Assembly: GCA_015055865.1 (NCBI GenBank)
Contig: SVHK01000013.1
Location: 1 to 38,426 of the forward strand
DNA: 38,426 bases
Reading direction: 5' to 3'
DNA from: Clostridiales bacterium
GTDB lineage: Bacteria > Bacillota > Clostridia > Christensenellales > Borkfalkiaceae
The notes below the pieces were generated by a model. The model saw only the letters and a list, made by a program, of their open reading frames with translations, had not been told where the DNA came from and did not search any database. The stretch's first letter is position 1; every line of letters starts with the position of its first letter. Of the stretch, positions 31,071 through 38,169 are shown piece after piece. The translations under genes and the position numbers were made by a program.

Positions 31071-31245
31071 ATTGCTTTTCCAAAAAGGAAAAGCAATGTG
31101 AAATAATTTTCAATTATGAAATATTTGTCTAACGCAAATATGAAATAAAATAAATCCGCAAATACTTCTTGGCGTATTTCACGCCCAAAGGGAATTTTAT
31201 ACCGCAATCGGTATTTCACAAATCCGCGAAAGCGGATTTATTTCA
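31071..31245. repeat. Mirrored TGAAAT/ATTTCA hairpin array between convergent genes
   Basis: Three TGAAAT (31099, 31117, 31141) are followed by three ATTTCA (31176, 31213, 31240). Perfect hairpins lie between them: 31071-31081/31087-31097 (11 bp), 31103-31108/31112-31117, 31121-31127/31135-31141, 31199-31204/31209-31214, and 31220-31227/31232-31239 with a GAAA loop. In addition AAATAAATCCGC (31148-31159) pairs perfectly with GCGGATTTATTT (31232-31243). The first hairpin can terminate trxA, though it has no T run. Confidence 0.75.
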
Positions 31246-31253
31246 TAGCTATA

Positions 31254-32009
31254 TTAGGTTTTAGACGCGCCCATAAGGAAGTTATGGGGCAGAATTTTCG
31301 CAAGTACGCGATAGAATTTGTAGAAGGGGTGGGGCGTGTAAACGCATCTGCCCTTTTTTGCCGAGCGAAGTCCGTATTTCGCCGTCTTAACTACGTTGCA
31401 ACGGGGCAACGTGTCGAACGTTTTGGACGTGCCTTTTTCAATCCCTGCTACCGCCAAAAACTCAGTGTCCATAGGCCCGGGGCAAATCGCCGTAACGTTG
31501 ATTTTGCGGTTTTTAAGCTCGTAGCGTAAGGACTTGGTGAAACTCATTACGTACGCTTTCGTCGCGGAATAAACGGTCATTCTCGCGTTGGGAACGAAGG
31601 ACGCGATAGAGCATACGTTCACGATATACGAGTTTGCGCTCATAAACGGCAAAACGATGGTGGTAAGCTCGGTTAAGCTACGGACGTTGAGTTCGACGAT
31701 TGCGCCTTGCGTTTTGTAGTCGGCTTCGTCTAAATTCCCAATCGTGCCGAATCCTGCGTTGTTGATTAAGAACTTTACGTCGGGTTTTTCGTCTTGCAAA
31801 ACAGATTGGAATTTTTCAACGTTTTCACGGGTGGTAATATCCATTGCGACCACTCTCGTCGCGAGTTTTCCGTATTTTTCTTTAAGCTCGTTCAAGCGGT
31901 TTTCCCGTCTTGCGATAACCCAAATTTCGTCCAAGTTTTCGTTTTGCAATTCCTTGTAAAATTCCACGCCGAGCCCACTCGACGCGCCTGTGATGATACC
32001 AATTTTCAT
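31254..32009 (-). CDS. Short-chain dehydrogenase/reductase
   Basis: The 251-aa protein is a classical SDR. The NAD(P)-binding motif is GIITGASSGLGVEFYKEL, followed by VIARRENRL (Arg after the second strand suggests NADP), FLINNAGFGTIGNL and the catalytic YSATKAYVMSF (YxxxK), with a Ser in VNVCSIASFVP and CPGPMDTEFL. The C-terminal part (HPFYKFYRVLAKILPHNFLM) is hydrophobic, as in SDR members tied to lipid or keto-group reduction; the substrate is unknown. AAGGAG precedes the ATG at 32009. Its leader carries the second copy of the five-hairpin RNA found before trxA. Confidence 0.95.
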   Translation of the reverse strand: MKIGIITGASSGLGVEFYKELQNENLDEIWVIARRENRLNELKEKYGKLATRVVAMDITTRENVEKFQSVLQDEKPDVKFLINNAGFGTIGNLDEADYKTQGAIVELNVRSLTELTTIVLPFMSANSYIVNVCSIASFVPNARMTVYSATKAYVMSFTKSLRYELKNRKINVTAICPGPMDTEFLAVAGIEKGTSKTFDTLPRCNVVKTAKYGLRSAKKGRCVYTPHPFYKFYRVLAKILPHNFLMGASKT

Positions 32010-32013
32010 AATA

Positions 32014-32185
32014 GTCTCCTTTTTTATTGCGACTTCGTCGCGCGTACGCCTTTCGGCGTATAGACGAGAGCGAAGCTCTCTTTTAAGTGTCCGTTTTTTT
32101 CGTGGGCTTTGCCCACACCCAGCAGGGAATAATTCCCTGCACCTTTAATGAAAAAGCAAGTTCCCACAGGGCGTCCTGTGGGTTA
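32014..32185 (-). promoter_or_regulatory. Six-hairpin leader RNA upstream of the SDR gene (copy 2 of a paired motif)
   Basis: Reading the minus strand, perfect hairpins occur at 32182-32175/32170-32163 (8 bp), 32140-32133/32129-32122 (8 bp), 32116-32111/32107-32102 (6 bp, AAA loop), 32080-32075/32071-32066 (6 bp), 32060-32055/32050-32045 (6 bp, GAAA loop) and 32041-32037/32033-32029 (5 bp). The last five match the trxA leader one by one, with the linker AAAACGGACACTTAAAAG between the third and fourth. The motif ends at the AAAAAAGGAG site of the SDR gene. Confidence 0.8.
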
Positions 32186-32196
32186 ATCGCTTTAGG

Positions 32197-32394
32197 TTAC
32201 TTTATATCCAATTCCGGCGGTACGTCCAATTCGTCGGAAACGTATTTGCCGTTTTTCTTGCGTTGGCGTACGCATTCGGATAAAAGATATTCAATTTGAC
32301 CGTTGACCGAACGGAAATCGTCTTCCGCCCAAGAAGCGATAGCGTCGTAAAGCTTGGGAGAAAGGCGAAGGGGTACTTGTTTCTTCTCGTTCAT
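32197..32394 (-). CDS. Ribbon-helix-helix (Arc-like) small protein (65 aa)
   Basis: The protein begins [20 protein letters not shown]: a short basic beta strand ([10 protein letters not shown]) followed by two helices ([20 protein letters not shown] and [11 protein letters not shown]), the Arc/MetJ-type ribbon-helix-helix plan. Such proteins bind DNA as dimers. The C-terminal tail ([13 protein letters not shown]) is acidic. It begins one base after the SPFH gene stop, so they form one operon. I recall such RHH proteins beside SPFH-domain genes in Clostridia; its regulatory target is unknown. No toxin gene is adjacent. Confidence 0.85.
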   Translation of the reverse strand: MNEKKQVPLRLSPKLYDAIASWAEDDFRSVNGQIEYLLSECVRQRKKNGKYVSDELDVPPELDIK

Positions 32395-32395
32395 A

Positions 32396-33400
32396 TTAGT
32401 ATAAACTTCCCGCGTTTACGATTGGTTGCGCGTCGTGGTTACCGCAAAGCACCACGAGCAAGTTGGAAACCATAGCCGCTTTTCTTTCTTCGTCTAAGGT
32501 TACGAGTTGGTTTTGGTTTAATCTTTCAAGCGCCATTTCGACCATACCGACCGCGCCGTCGACAATCATCTTTCTTGCGTCGATAATAGCGGACGCTTGT
32601 TGGCGTTGGAGCATAACCGCCGCAATTTCAGGCGCGTAAGCAAGGTGCGTGATTCTCGCTTCGACGATTTCAAGCCCTGCGTCGTTTACTTTCGTTTGAA
32701 TTTCTTCGCGAATACGGTTTGCGACCACGTCGCTTGAACCGCGCAAACTTCCGTCGTCTGCGTGCCCGTCGCCCGTTGTGTCAATCCCCGGCGCAAAGTC
32801 GTAGGGGTAGATACGTACCACGTTTCTAAGCGCGCTGTCGCATTGTAAGGACAAATATTCTTTATAGTTGTCTACGTTAAATACCGCTTTCGCAGTATCG
32901 ACTACTTTCCACATAACCGCAATACCGATTTCGACGGGGTTACCCAAACAATCGTTAATCTTTTGTCTTGCGTTATTGAGCGTCATAATCTTGAGCGAGA
33001 TTTTTTTATCCGTCGCGTTAAAAGAAAGGTTACCGTCTTCGGATAAGTTCAAACCCGCTTTTTTTACGGGGGTAATATCTCCGCTTTGGTTGAGTTTCGT
33101 TTCCGCGGCAGGGTTCACGGACGAACAGAAAGGATTGACCGCGTAAAACCCTTCGCCTTTAATCGAACCGACGTATTTCCCGAAAAGAGTAAGTACGAGC
33201 GCTTCTTGCGGTTTTAAAACTCTAAGCCCTGCAAGCGGTATCCACACGATGCAAGCCCCAATCACGCCTACAACCGCAATCGCGCCGATTTCTTTCACTG
33301 CGCCGAAAACGAGCGCTCCAATGCAAATTAGTTCCGCTAAAATGCAACCAAGCAACACTTTCATACCGTTTTTCTTGTTTGTCAAAATAATTTCTTTCAT
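32396..33400 (-). CDS. SPFH (band 7/prohibitin) domain membrane protein
   Basis: The 334-aa protein has two hydrophobic segments at about residues 14-36 and 40-58 ([39 protein letters not shown]). The SPFH domain then follows: [53 protein letters not shown], and a helical region [50 protein letters not shown] proteins organise membrane microdomains and assemble into rings, often with proteases. It has its own promoter and is cotranscribed with the RHH protein. Specific role unknown. Confidence 0.92.
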   Translation of the reverse strand: MKEIILTNKKNGMKVLLGCILAELICIGALVFGAVKEIGAIAVVGVIGACIVWIPLAGLRVLKPQEALVLTLFGKYVGSIKGEGFYAVNPFCSSVNPAAETKLNQSGDITPVKKAGLNLSEDGNLSFNATDKKISLKIMTLNNARQKINDCLGNPVEIGIAVMWKVVDTAKAVFNVDNYKEYLSLQCDSALRNVVRIYPYDFAPGIDTTGDGHADDGSLRGSSDVVANRIREEIQTKVNDAGLEIVEARITHLAYAPEIAAVMLQRQQASAIIDARKMIVDGAVGMVEMALERLNQNQLVTLDEERKAAMVSNLLVVLCGNHDAQPIVNAGSLY

Positions 33401-33432
33401 ATTTCACTCCAAAATATTGTTTTGATATTAAA

Positions 33433-33461
33433 ATCATATCATATTATACGAGCGTTGTCAA
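33433..33461 (-). promoter_or_regulatory. Sigma-A promoter of the SPFH-RHH operon
   Basis: On the minus strand TTGACA (33461-33456) and TATGAT (33438-33433) have a 17-bp spacer. The start codon is 33 bp downstream. Confidence 0.75.
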
Positions 33462-33553
33462 GCGTTTTGTGAAAAAATTGCCAAAAAAGCGGTAAATATT
33501 TTTAAGCAGACGAATAAAAGGGCGCGCGTTACAATATAAATATAGGCGGTTAT

Positions 33554-34414
33554 TTACACGAATCGACGGGTTTCGACGTAGAATTTGTGTCGTGTCGAGC
33601 TCATTTTCTCAATGCGCGCGTAGTCGGACGCGGTGTGCAAAATATAATCGTTGCCAAGGTAGATAGCGACGTGTCCGATACGTTCTACGCCCGTTTTGTA
33701 TTGACGGGTTTCGTTGGTGAAGTAAATACAATCCCCGCGCTTAAGTTCGCTCTTTTTCACGTATTTACCCTGAACGACCTGCGTTCTGGTGGTAACGTCC
33801 AAAAGTACGTTCGCGCCTTTATAGAAAGCGTATTGTACGAGCGACGAGCAGTCGAATTTATTAACGGTAAAGCCTTTTAAAAGATTGCCTTTGCCGTCGT
33901 GCAGGCGTACCGCGCCGTAAACGTAGGGTACGCCGAGCAGTTTATAGCCTTCTTCAATCACTCGTTCTACTTTTTCGTTGTCGCTCTTTTCGAGCGTGAA
34001 TACCGCCGCGTATTCGCTATACAGGTACGCCGTTTTGTTTTGGTAATTGACTTTATACCAATTCCCCGTTTGACCGATTACCGCGTACATAGTACCCTTT
34101 TCCGCTTGTCCGATTGCGGTAAAACTCGTACCTGCCCCCGAGCGAAGATTGACGTTATCGCCCGTACAACGTATGTATTTTGCCGTTTTGGGTTTAGGTG
34201 GTTCTACTTCGGGGGTAGGGGTAGGCGTAGTGACGGGCGGAGAAGAAGTATCCGAGCCGTTATTTTCGGGTGTTTCGGGGTTGGGAACTTGGTCGGGTAA
34301 AGTATTTTCGAGCTCGTTGGACGGGGGTAGGGTCGCGTTATCGTCGCAAGCGTAAATGGGAAATGTAAACGCAAGCGCGAGCGCCAGGCAAATAAATTTT
34401 TTATGTTTCTTCAT
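33554..34414 (-). CDS. Lipoprotein with SH3b and NlpC/P60 peptidase domains
   Basis: A probable cell-wall peptidase that cleaves peptide stems. The 286-aa precursor has a lysine-rich start (MKKHKKF), a hydrophobic core and a lipobox ending IYAC at about residue 23, so it should be lipid-anchored. A Pro/Thr-rich linker (TPTPTPEVEPPKPK) spans to about residue 78. A bacterial SH3 domain (CTGDNVNLRSGAGTSFTAIG ... YLYSEYAAV) binds the wall. The NlpC/P60 domain (about 155-286) has Cys in NKFDCSSLVQYA, His in RIGHVAIYLGND and His in ILHTASD. AAGGAG precedes the ATG. Monocistronic and convergent with nothing; divergent from the 69-aa gene. Confidence 0.94.
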   Translation of the reverse strand: MKKHKKFICLALALAFTFPIYACDDNATLPPSNELENTLPDQVPNPETPENNGSDTSSPPVTTPTPTPEVEPPKPKTAKYIRCTGDNVNLRSGAGTSFTAIGQAEKGTMYAVIGQTGNWYKVNYQNKTAYLYSEYAAVFTLEKSDNEKVERVIEEGYKLLGVPYVYGAVRLHDGKGNLLKGFTVNKFDCSSLVQYAFYKGANVLLDVTTRTQVVQGKYVKKSELKRGDCIYFTNETRQYKTGVERIGHVAIYLGNDYILHTASDYARIEKMSSTRHKFYVETRRFV

Positions 34415-34628
34415 ATTTTTTTCTCCTTTTTTCGTTTGGCTATTTTTTTCGAGAATAGCTGTTCAACATTTTAACATTCCAAACGGGGCGTGTAAATAGG
34501 GAAAAGGTAGGAGAAAAAAGGCAATATAGTTATAAATTTGAAAAATTGAGAATAATTGTATAAAATCCGTGTTTTTTTACCGTTCATTGGCAATCTTGGT
34601 AGGATTTTTTCAAAACGAAATTCGTCGC

Positions 34629-34657
34629 TTGACTTCCTTTTACTGAAATGGTATAAT
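34629..34657 (+). promoter_or_regulatory. Sigma-A promoter of the 69-aa protein and HAD operon
   Basis: TTGACT (34629-34634) and TATAAT (34652-34657) have a 17-bp spacer, directly before AAGGAG and the ATG at 34679; the untranslated leader is only about 15 nt. Confidence 0.8.
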
Positions 34658-34678
34658 AATCAAGAAGGAGAAAATACT

Positions 34679-34888
34679 ATGTCCGAACTTGATTTGTTGA
34701 AAATATTACAAAAATACGGCGACGAAACGGAGCTTGCCGATTTTTCGGTCGAAGAATTGAAAGATTTGCTTGATAAACTCAGTAACGGCGACGAACCCTT
34801 ACCGCTTACCCCCGAAGAATTTAAAAAACGGTATTTTGAGTACTACGACGACGTAAAAGACCCCACTTTAAAAAAACAGGACTGGTAA
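34679..34888 (+). CDS. Small acidic hypothetical protein (69 aa)
   Basis: Start at 34679 (MSELDLLKILQKYGDETELA) set by AAGGAG and the promoter just upstream; the open frame goes further back but through the promoter. The protein is acidic and helical (FSVEELKDLLDKLSNGDEPL, TPEEFKKRYFEYYDDVKDP). It has no Cys or membrane segment. I do not recognise a family. It begins a two-gene operon with the HAD hydrolase, one base upstream, so it may be an accessory factor of that enzyme. Confidence 0.8.
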   Translation: MSELDLLKILQKYGDETELADFSVEELKDLLDKLSNGDEPLPLTPEEFKKRYFEYYDDVKDPTLKKQDW

Positions 34889-34889
34889 A

Positions 34890-35600
34890 ATGAGATATAA
34901 AAATTTAATTTTCGACGCAGACCACACGTTGATTAATTATACCGCAGACGAACGGGACGCGCTCAAACGGATTTTTGAAGAAATCGGCTTAAAATTCAGC
35001 GATAAAATGCTGGATAGGTGCTGTTATCTTTCCGAGTTCACTTGGACGGAAACGGGGCTTTACGACGTCAAAAACGAGCGTATTCAAAGAGAATATCATA
35101 ATCTTTATAAAACGCATTTGGATTTACTTTTTACGCGGATTTTTACCGAGTTTCCCTGCTCGTTCTCGCCGATAAGGGCGGGCGAATTGTTATTGAAATA
35201 TTTAAAAGACGGAACGAACTCTATTTCGCACGCCGAAGAAACGATTAAAAAATTAAAGACGGAAAAGGGGTATAATATTTATATCGCCACCAACGGCTTG
35301 ATTGATATTCAAGTCGGTAGGCTTAAAAGATTTGCGCCCTATTTGGACGGACTTTTTATTTCCGAAGAATTAAAGGAAATTAAGCCCAATCCGTTGTTTT
35401 TCAAAAAGATTTTAGAAAGATTAAACTGTACGGTAAAAGAATGCTTGATGATAGGCGATTCGCTTTTGAGCGATATTGCCGGCGCGGACGGGGTCGGAAT
35501 GGACAGTTGTTGGTTTAACCCCAAATCAAAAGAAAATCAATCGGGTACAAAACCCCGCTATGAAATTAAGGATTTGACGGATTTATTACAAATTTTATAA
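34890..35600 (+). CDS. HAD superfamily hydrolase, YjjG-like nucleotidase type
   Basis: The 236-aa protein has the HAD motifs in order: I, LIFDADHTLINYTADERDAL (DxDxT, nucleophile Asp at about 8); II, IYIATNGLIDIQ; III, EEIKPNPLFFKKI-type KPNPLFF; IV, MIGDSLLSDIAGADGVGMDSCWFN. The cap is an inserted helical bundle (about residues 17-95). This matches YjjG/YfnB-type phosphatases that remove phosphate from non-canonical pyrimidine nucleotides; substrate choice is inferred only. It starts one base after the small acidic gene. A terminator follows. Confidence 0.92.
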   Translation: MRYKNLIFDADHTLINYTADERDALKRIFEEIGLKFSDKMLDRCCYLSEFTWTETGLYDVKNERIQREYHNLYKTHLDLLFTRIFTEFPCSFSPIRAGELLLKYLKDGTNSISHAEETIKKLKTEKGYNIYIATNGLIDIQVGRLKRFAPYLDGLFISEELKEIKPNPLFFKKILERLNCTVKECLMIGDSLLSDIAGADGVGMDSCWFNPKSKENQSGTKPRYEIKDLTDLLQIL

Positions 35601-35647
35601 GAATTTTCAATCTTGAACAAAAAAATCAAAAAAAATTTTTAAACTTT

Positions 35648-35680
35648 AACCCCTACTTTAGTAGGGGTTATTTACTTTAC
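35648..35680 (+). terminator. Terminator of the HAD operon
   Basis: A perfect 9-bp stem (35648-35656 with 35661-35669) with a TTTA loop is followed by ATTTACTTT. It lies about 47 nt after the HAD stop. Confidence 0.75.
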
Positions 35681-35725
35681 AATCGAAAAAATTGAAAAAA
35701 GTTTAAATTTTTTTTCGAAAAACAC

Positions 35726-35753
35726 TTGACAAATGAAAATTTTGTGCTATAAT
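35726..35753 (+). promoter_or_regulatory. Strong sigma-A promoter of an unexplained transcript
   Basis: A perfect TTGACA (35726-35731) and perfect TATAAT (35748-35753) have a 16-bp spacer. No gene of normal size follows before the terminator at 36126-36160. Confidence 0.85.
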
Positions 35754-35759
35754 ATAGGT

Positions 35760-36154
35760 ACAAAAGAGAAAGGAACAAACAAAAAATGTTCGTTTCGAAC
35801 TTTTGAAACAAAGGAGCAGACCAATGAACTGAGTAGATAGCTGACAAGAGTTGGCAAAAGGGACCGCCGGGACGCGGTCGAAAAATCCAAATTATAAAGG
35901 AGGTACGAAAAGGGATGACTAAGTACACTTTAACCGTAGGCCTTTATAAAGAAGAAATAGTGAGGTATATTCCGATGTACTGTAAAACGGAAGAAGCTCA
36001 AAAGGTAAACTCCCCCTAAAATATTAATTTGCGCGGAGAACGGAACTTGACACCGCGCGTCAAAGAAGTTTTGAACGATAGGGGCGAAAGCCGAAACGCT
36101 TCATAAAACTGAATACGTTAAAAGAAAATCCCCCTGCTACGGAGCAGGGGGTTT
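35760..36154 (+). ncRNA. Candidate ~395-nt RNA with small ORFs
   Basis: This stretch lies between a strong promoter and a terminator. It can form GTTCG-TTT-CGAAC (35791-35803), GGACCGC with GCGGTC around 35861-35879, and GCGCGG/CCGCGC around 36031-36058. Two good ribosome binding sites occur: AAAGGAGCAGACCA before ATG AAC TGA, a two-codon ORF at 35824, and AAAGGAGG before the 34-codon ORF at 35915. After 36020 no further ORF is seen. It could be a leader peptide/riboregulator transcript, a dual-function small RNA, or a decayed gene. Confidence 0.55.
35915..36019 (+). CDS. Possible small protein (34 aa)
   Basis: MTKYTLTVGLYKEEIVRYIP then MYCKTEEAQKVNSP. AAAGGAGG lies 12 nt before the ATG, a longer than ideal spacing; GAAAAGGG is nearer. 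The N-terminus TKYTLTVGL has the alternating pattern of a beta strand and looks like the start of a longer protein, so this could be the remainder of a broken gene. I do not recognise it and the call rests on the ribosome binding site and promoter context alone. Confidence 0.4.
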   Translation: MTKYTLTVGLYKEEIVRYIPMYCKTEEAQKVNSP

Positions 36155-36160
36155 CGTTTG
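36126..36160 (+). terminator. Terminator of the 35760-36154 transcript
   Basis: CCCCCTGCT (36130-36138) pairs with AGCAGGGGG (36143-36151) around ACGG, followed by TTTCGTTTGTTT. It also lies beyond the veg stop on the other strand. Confidence 0.8.
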
Positions 36161-36182
36161 TTTCAAATGCAACGCGCTTTCG

Positions 36183-36422
36183 CTACATTGGTTTAATTTT
36201 TACGTTACCGCAAAGTACGTCCGAATAGGAATAGGCGGTTTTGCCTAAAAAACCTTCTTCATCGGGCAAGACGGTAAAAAGGGCGGGGTAAACGCCCGAA
36301 AGTACGCCTGAAAAAGTTTGAATTTTATTTCTGCCAAGATTCACGCATACGTTGACCCGTTGGCTTTCGCACGCTCTTACCATTCGTTTGACGTCGGAAA
36401 TGTTCTTTTTAGGTTTAATCAT
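36183..36422 (-). CDS. veg: Veg family protein
   Basis: The 79-aa protein MIKPKKNISDVKRMVRACES... contains the Veg (DUF1021) pattern: a basic N-terminal helix, NLGRNKIQTFSGVLSGVYPALFTV, and SYSYSDVLCGNVKIKP. Veg is a small conserved Firmicute protein; in Bacillus subtilis it affects biofilm genes and is reported in germination/outgrowth. The start at 36422 is chosen for length agreement. No convincing SD is present, and an upstream TTG would add six residues. It is divergent from the SPOCS-LysM gene, with 119 bp between starts. Confidence 0.88.
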   Translation of the reverse strand: MIKPKKNISDVKRMVRACESQRVNVCVNLGRNKIQTFSGVLSGVYPALFTVLPDEEGFLGKTAYSYSDVLCGNVKIKPM

Positions 36423-36541
36423 ATTGTAAGTATTTGCCAAAAGAAGAAAAATTATTCTTAAGTTCGCGCTTTCTTTTTGCATATTTCGCGTTTTTTTCGC
36501 ATAAGGTAAAAGGCAATGAAAAAGCAAAAGGGAGTGTTATT

Positions 36542-38023
36542 ATGTCAATCAAACCGCAATATGATACCTATCGCTATACGAGCGAGCTTTGCAAACTTGA
36601 AAGTCAATCCATCGTCGAATGTCGGTTGCCCAGCGGAGAAATTTCTTCCGTTCTTACCGTTTACGCGCACGCCGTACCCGAAGAAGTTTCTTGTTCGGAC
36701 GGCGAAGTGAAATATAGCGGAAAACTCTATTTAACCGTCGTTTATAAAGATTTAGACGGCAAAATTTGTCGCGCGGAGCGTGGCGCGGAATTTTTCCATA
36801 AGGCGCAAGGCGAATCGGTTACGCCTGCTTGTTTTGCCAAAGCGGTCTTTGAAACGGACGGCATTAAAAACCGTCGCGAAGGCTCAGGATTCTTTATTTC
36901 CGTCGTCGTCAATGCGAAAATCGCCGTATACGGTACGGCGAAAATGGAGTATCTCGTCGGTGGGGACGGGTTGGTCGTTAGAAATTCTAAAGCGGAAGTC
37001 GTTAAGACGGTCTGCGTATCGGGGGAAACGGAAGAAGAGGACGTTTTCGAAACGGACGGGATTGCGGACGTTCTTTTACATTCCGAACGCGCGAATATCG
37101 CGCAAGCCTATCTTTCAGGCGGTAAGGTGTCCGTGATTGGCGAGATTTTGTTGTCGCTTTGTCTGTTGAAAGGGGAAAAGATCGTTTCTTACGAACGTCA
37201 AATTCCCTTTACCGCCGAACTGCCTGTGGACGAATGGACGGAGAAAGCGCCCGTATGCGCGAAAACGGAAGTCAAGTCCGCGCAAATCAACGTAACGACG
37301 GACGAAGAAAAAAATAAGAGCGTAACCAACGTATCGTTGGTATTATATACCGAGTGTTTGCTCTATACGAAAGAAGAAGTAACTGTTTGCGACGACGCGT
37401 TCTCAACGAATTGCAATTTGGTCTTGAAAAAGGAAAAGACGGGGGGCAGGTATTTGACGAACGTGCAACGTTTTACCGAACGTATCGGCGGAACGGCGTC
37501 GCTTGGCGTGGCGTTCGAAGGAGATTTTACCTTGCAATCGGTTATAAAGAGCAAAGTGGAAATGACGTGCAAGCGGACTTCGAACGGTTACGAAGCGGAA
37601 GGTTACGTGGAAGCGGAAACGGTGCTTGAATGCGCAGACGGAATAAAAAATGCGAGTTTGACTTTGCCCTTCCTTTTCCCCGTACAGGCGGACGACGGAG
37701 AAATTGAATTGGACGGCGTGGTTTACGGCTTGAGCGTAAGGCGTAGCGGAGATAAAGTTGAAGCGGACGGCACGCTCAAAGTTACGGCGCGTTGCTATCA
37801 ACAAGCGGAAAGCGAATTCGTGGGCGGAGTAGAAGAAGGGGAAAAATACCAAGAAACGACGAGCGCTATCTCTATTTATATCCCTACTGAAGGGGACGGA
37901 CTTTGGGAAATTGCGAAGAAACTCAAACGCTCGCCCGACGAAGTGCAAAAGAGCAATCCTAATTTGGAATTTCCCGTCCAAAAAGGGGAAAGGTTGTTTA
38001 TTTACCGTCAACTTGACGAATAA
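36542..38023 (+). CDS. DUF3794 (SPOCS) and LysM domain protein
   Basis: The 493-aa protein starts MSIKPQYDTYRYTSELCKLE; the ATG at 36542 has AAAGGGAG upstream. It contains repeated SPOCS/DUF3794 beta-domains, recognisable from CRLPSGEISSVLTVYAHAVP, GKLYLTVVYKDLDGKICRAE, GEILLSLCLLKGEKIVSYERQIPF and YVEAETVLECADGIKNASLTLPF. The C-terminus has a LysM repeat (YIPTEGDGLWEIAKKLKRSP, EVQKSNPNLEFPVQKGERLF). No signal peptide is present. Related clostridial proteins are spore coat/cortex-associated, so this fits with spmA/spmB. It may be made in the mother cell; no sigma-E/K promoter was identified with confidence. Confidence 0.92.
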   Translation: MSIKPQYDTYRYTSELCKLESQSIVECRLPSGEISSVLTVYAHAVPEEVSCSDGEVKYSGKLYLTVVYKDLDGKICRAERGAEFFHKAQGESVTPACFAKAVFETDGIKNRREGSGFFISVVVNAKIAVYGTAKMEYLVGGDGLVVRNSKAEVVKTVCVSGETEEEDVFETDGIADVLLHSERANIAQAYLSGGKVSVIGEILLSLCLLKGEKIVSYERQIPFTAELPVDEWTEKAPVCAKTEVKSAQINVTTDEEKNKSVTNVSLVLYTECLLYTKEEVTVCDDAFSTNCNLVLKKEKTGGRYLTNVQRFTERIGGTASLGVAFEGDFTLQSVIKSKVEMTCKRTSNGYEAEGYVEAETVLECADGIKNASLTLPFLFPVQADDGEIELDGVVYGLSVRRSGDKVEADGTLKVTARCYQQAESEFVGGVEEGEKYQETTSAISIYIPTEGDGLWEIAKKLKRSPDEVQKSNPNLEFPVQKGERLFIYRQLDE

Positions 38024-38085
38024 GAAAAAAGTTCGGAAAAAAATCGGCTTTTTTGAAAAAAACGAAAGTTTGCGAGCTTAAAGTA

Positions 38086-38114
38086 TTGAAATTTTAGGGA
38101 AATTATGTTACAAT
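38086..38114 (+). promoter_or_regulatory. Sigma-A promoter of ispE
   Basis: TTGAAA (38086-38091) and TACAAT (38109-38114) have a 17-bp spacer. Confidence 0.7.
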
Positions 38115-38129
38115 AATATAGTAATCTTG

Positions 38130-38158
38130 ACGGCGGAGTAGGTTACTCCGCCGTATTT
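38130..38158 (+). promoter_or_regulatory. Strong hairpin in the ispE leader
   Basis: A perfect 11-bp stem, ACGGCGGAGTA/TACTCCGCCGT, closes a 3-nt loop and is followed by ATTTTA, a terminator-like layout inside the leader and 15 nt before the start codon. It could attenuate transcription or shield the weak TAGGT ribosome binding site. Confidence 0.6.
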
Positions 38159-38169
38159 TAGGTAAAACT

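Noticed and set aside
35824-35832. ATG AAC TGA as a separate gene
   Set aside because: It is too short to list as a gene on its own, so it is described within the 35760-36154 transcript instead.
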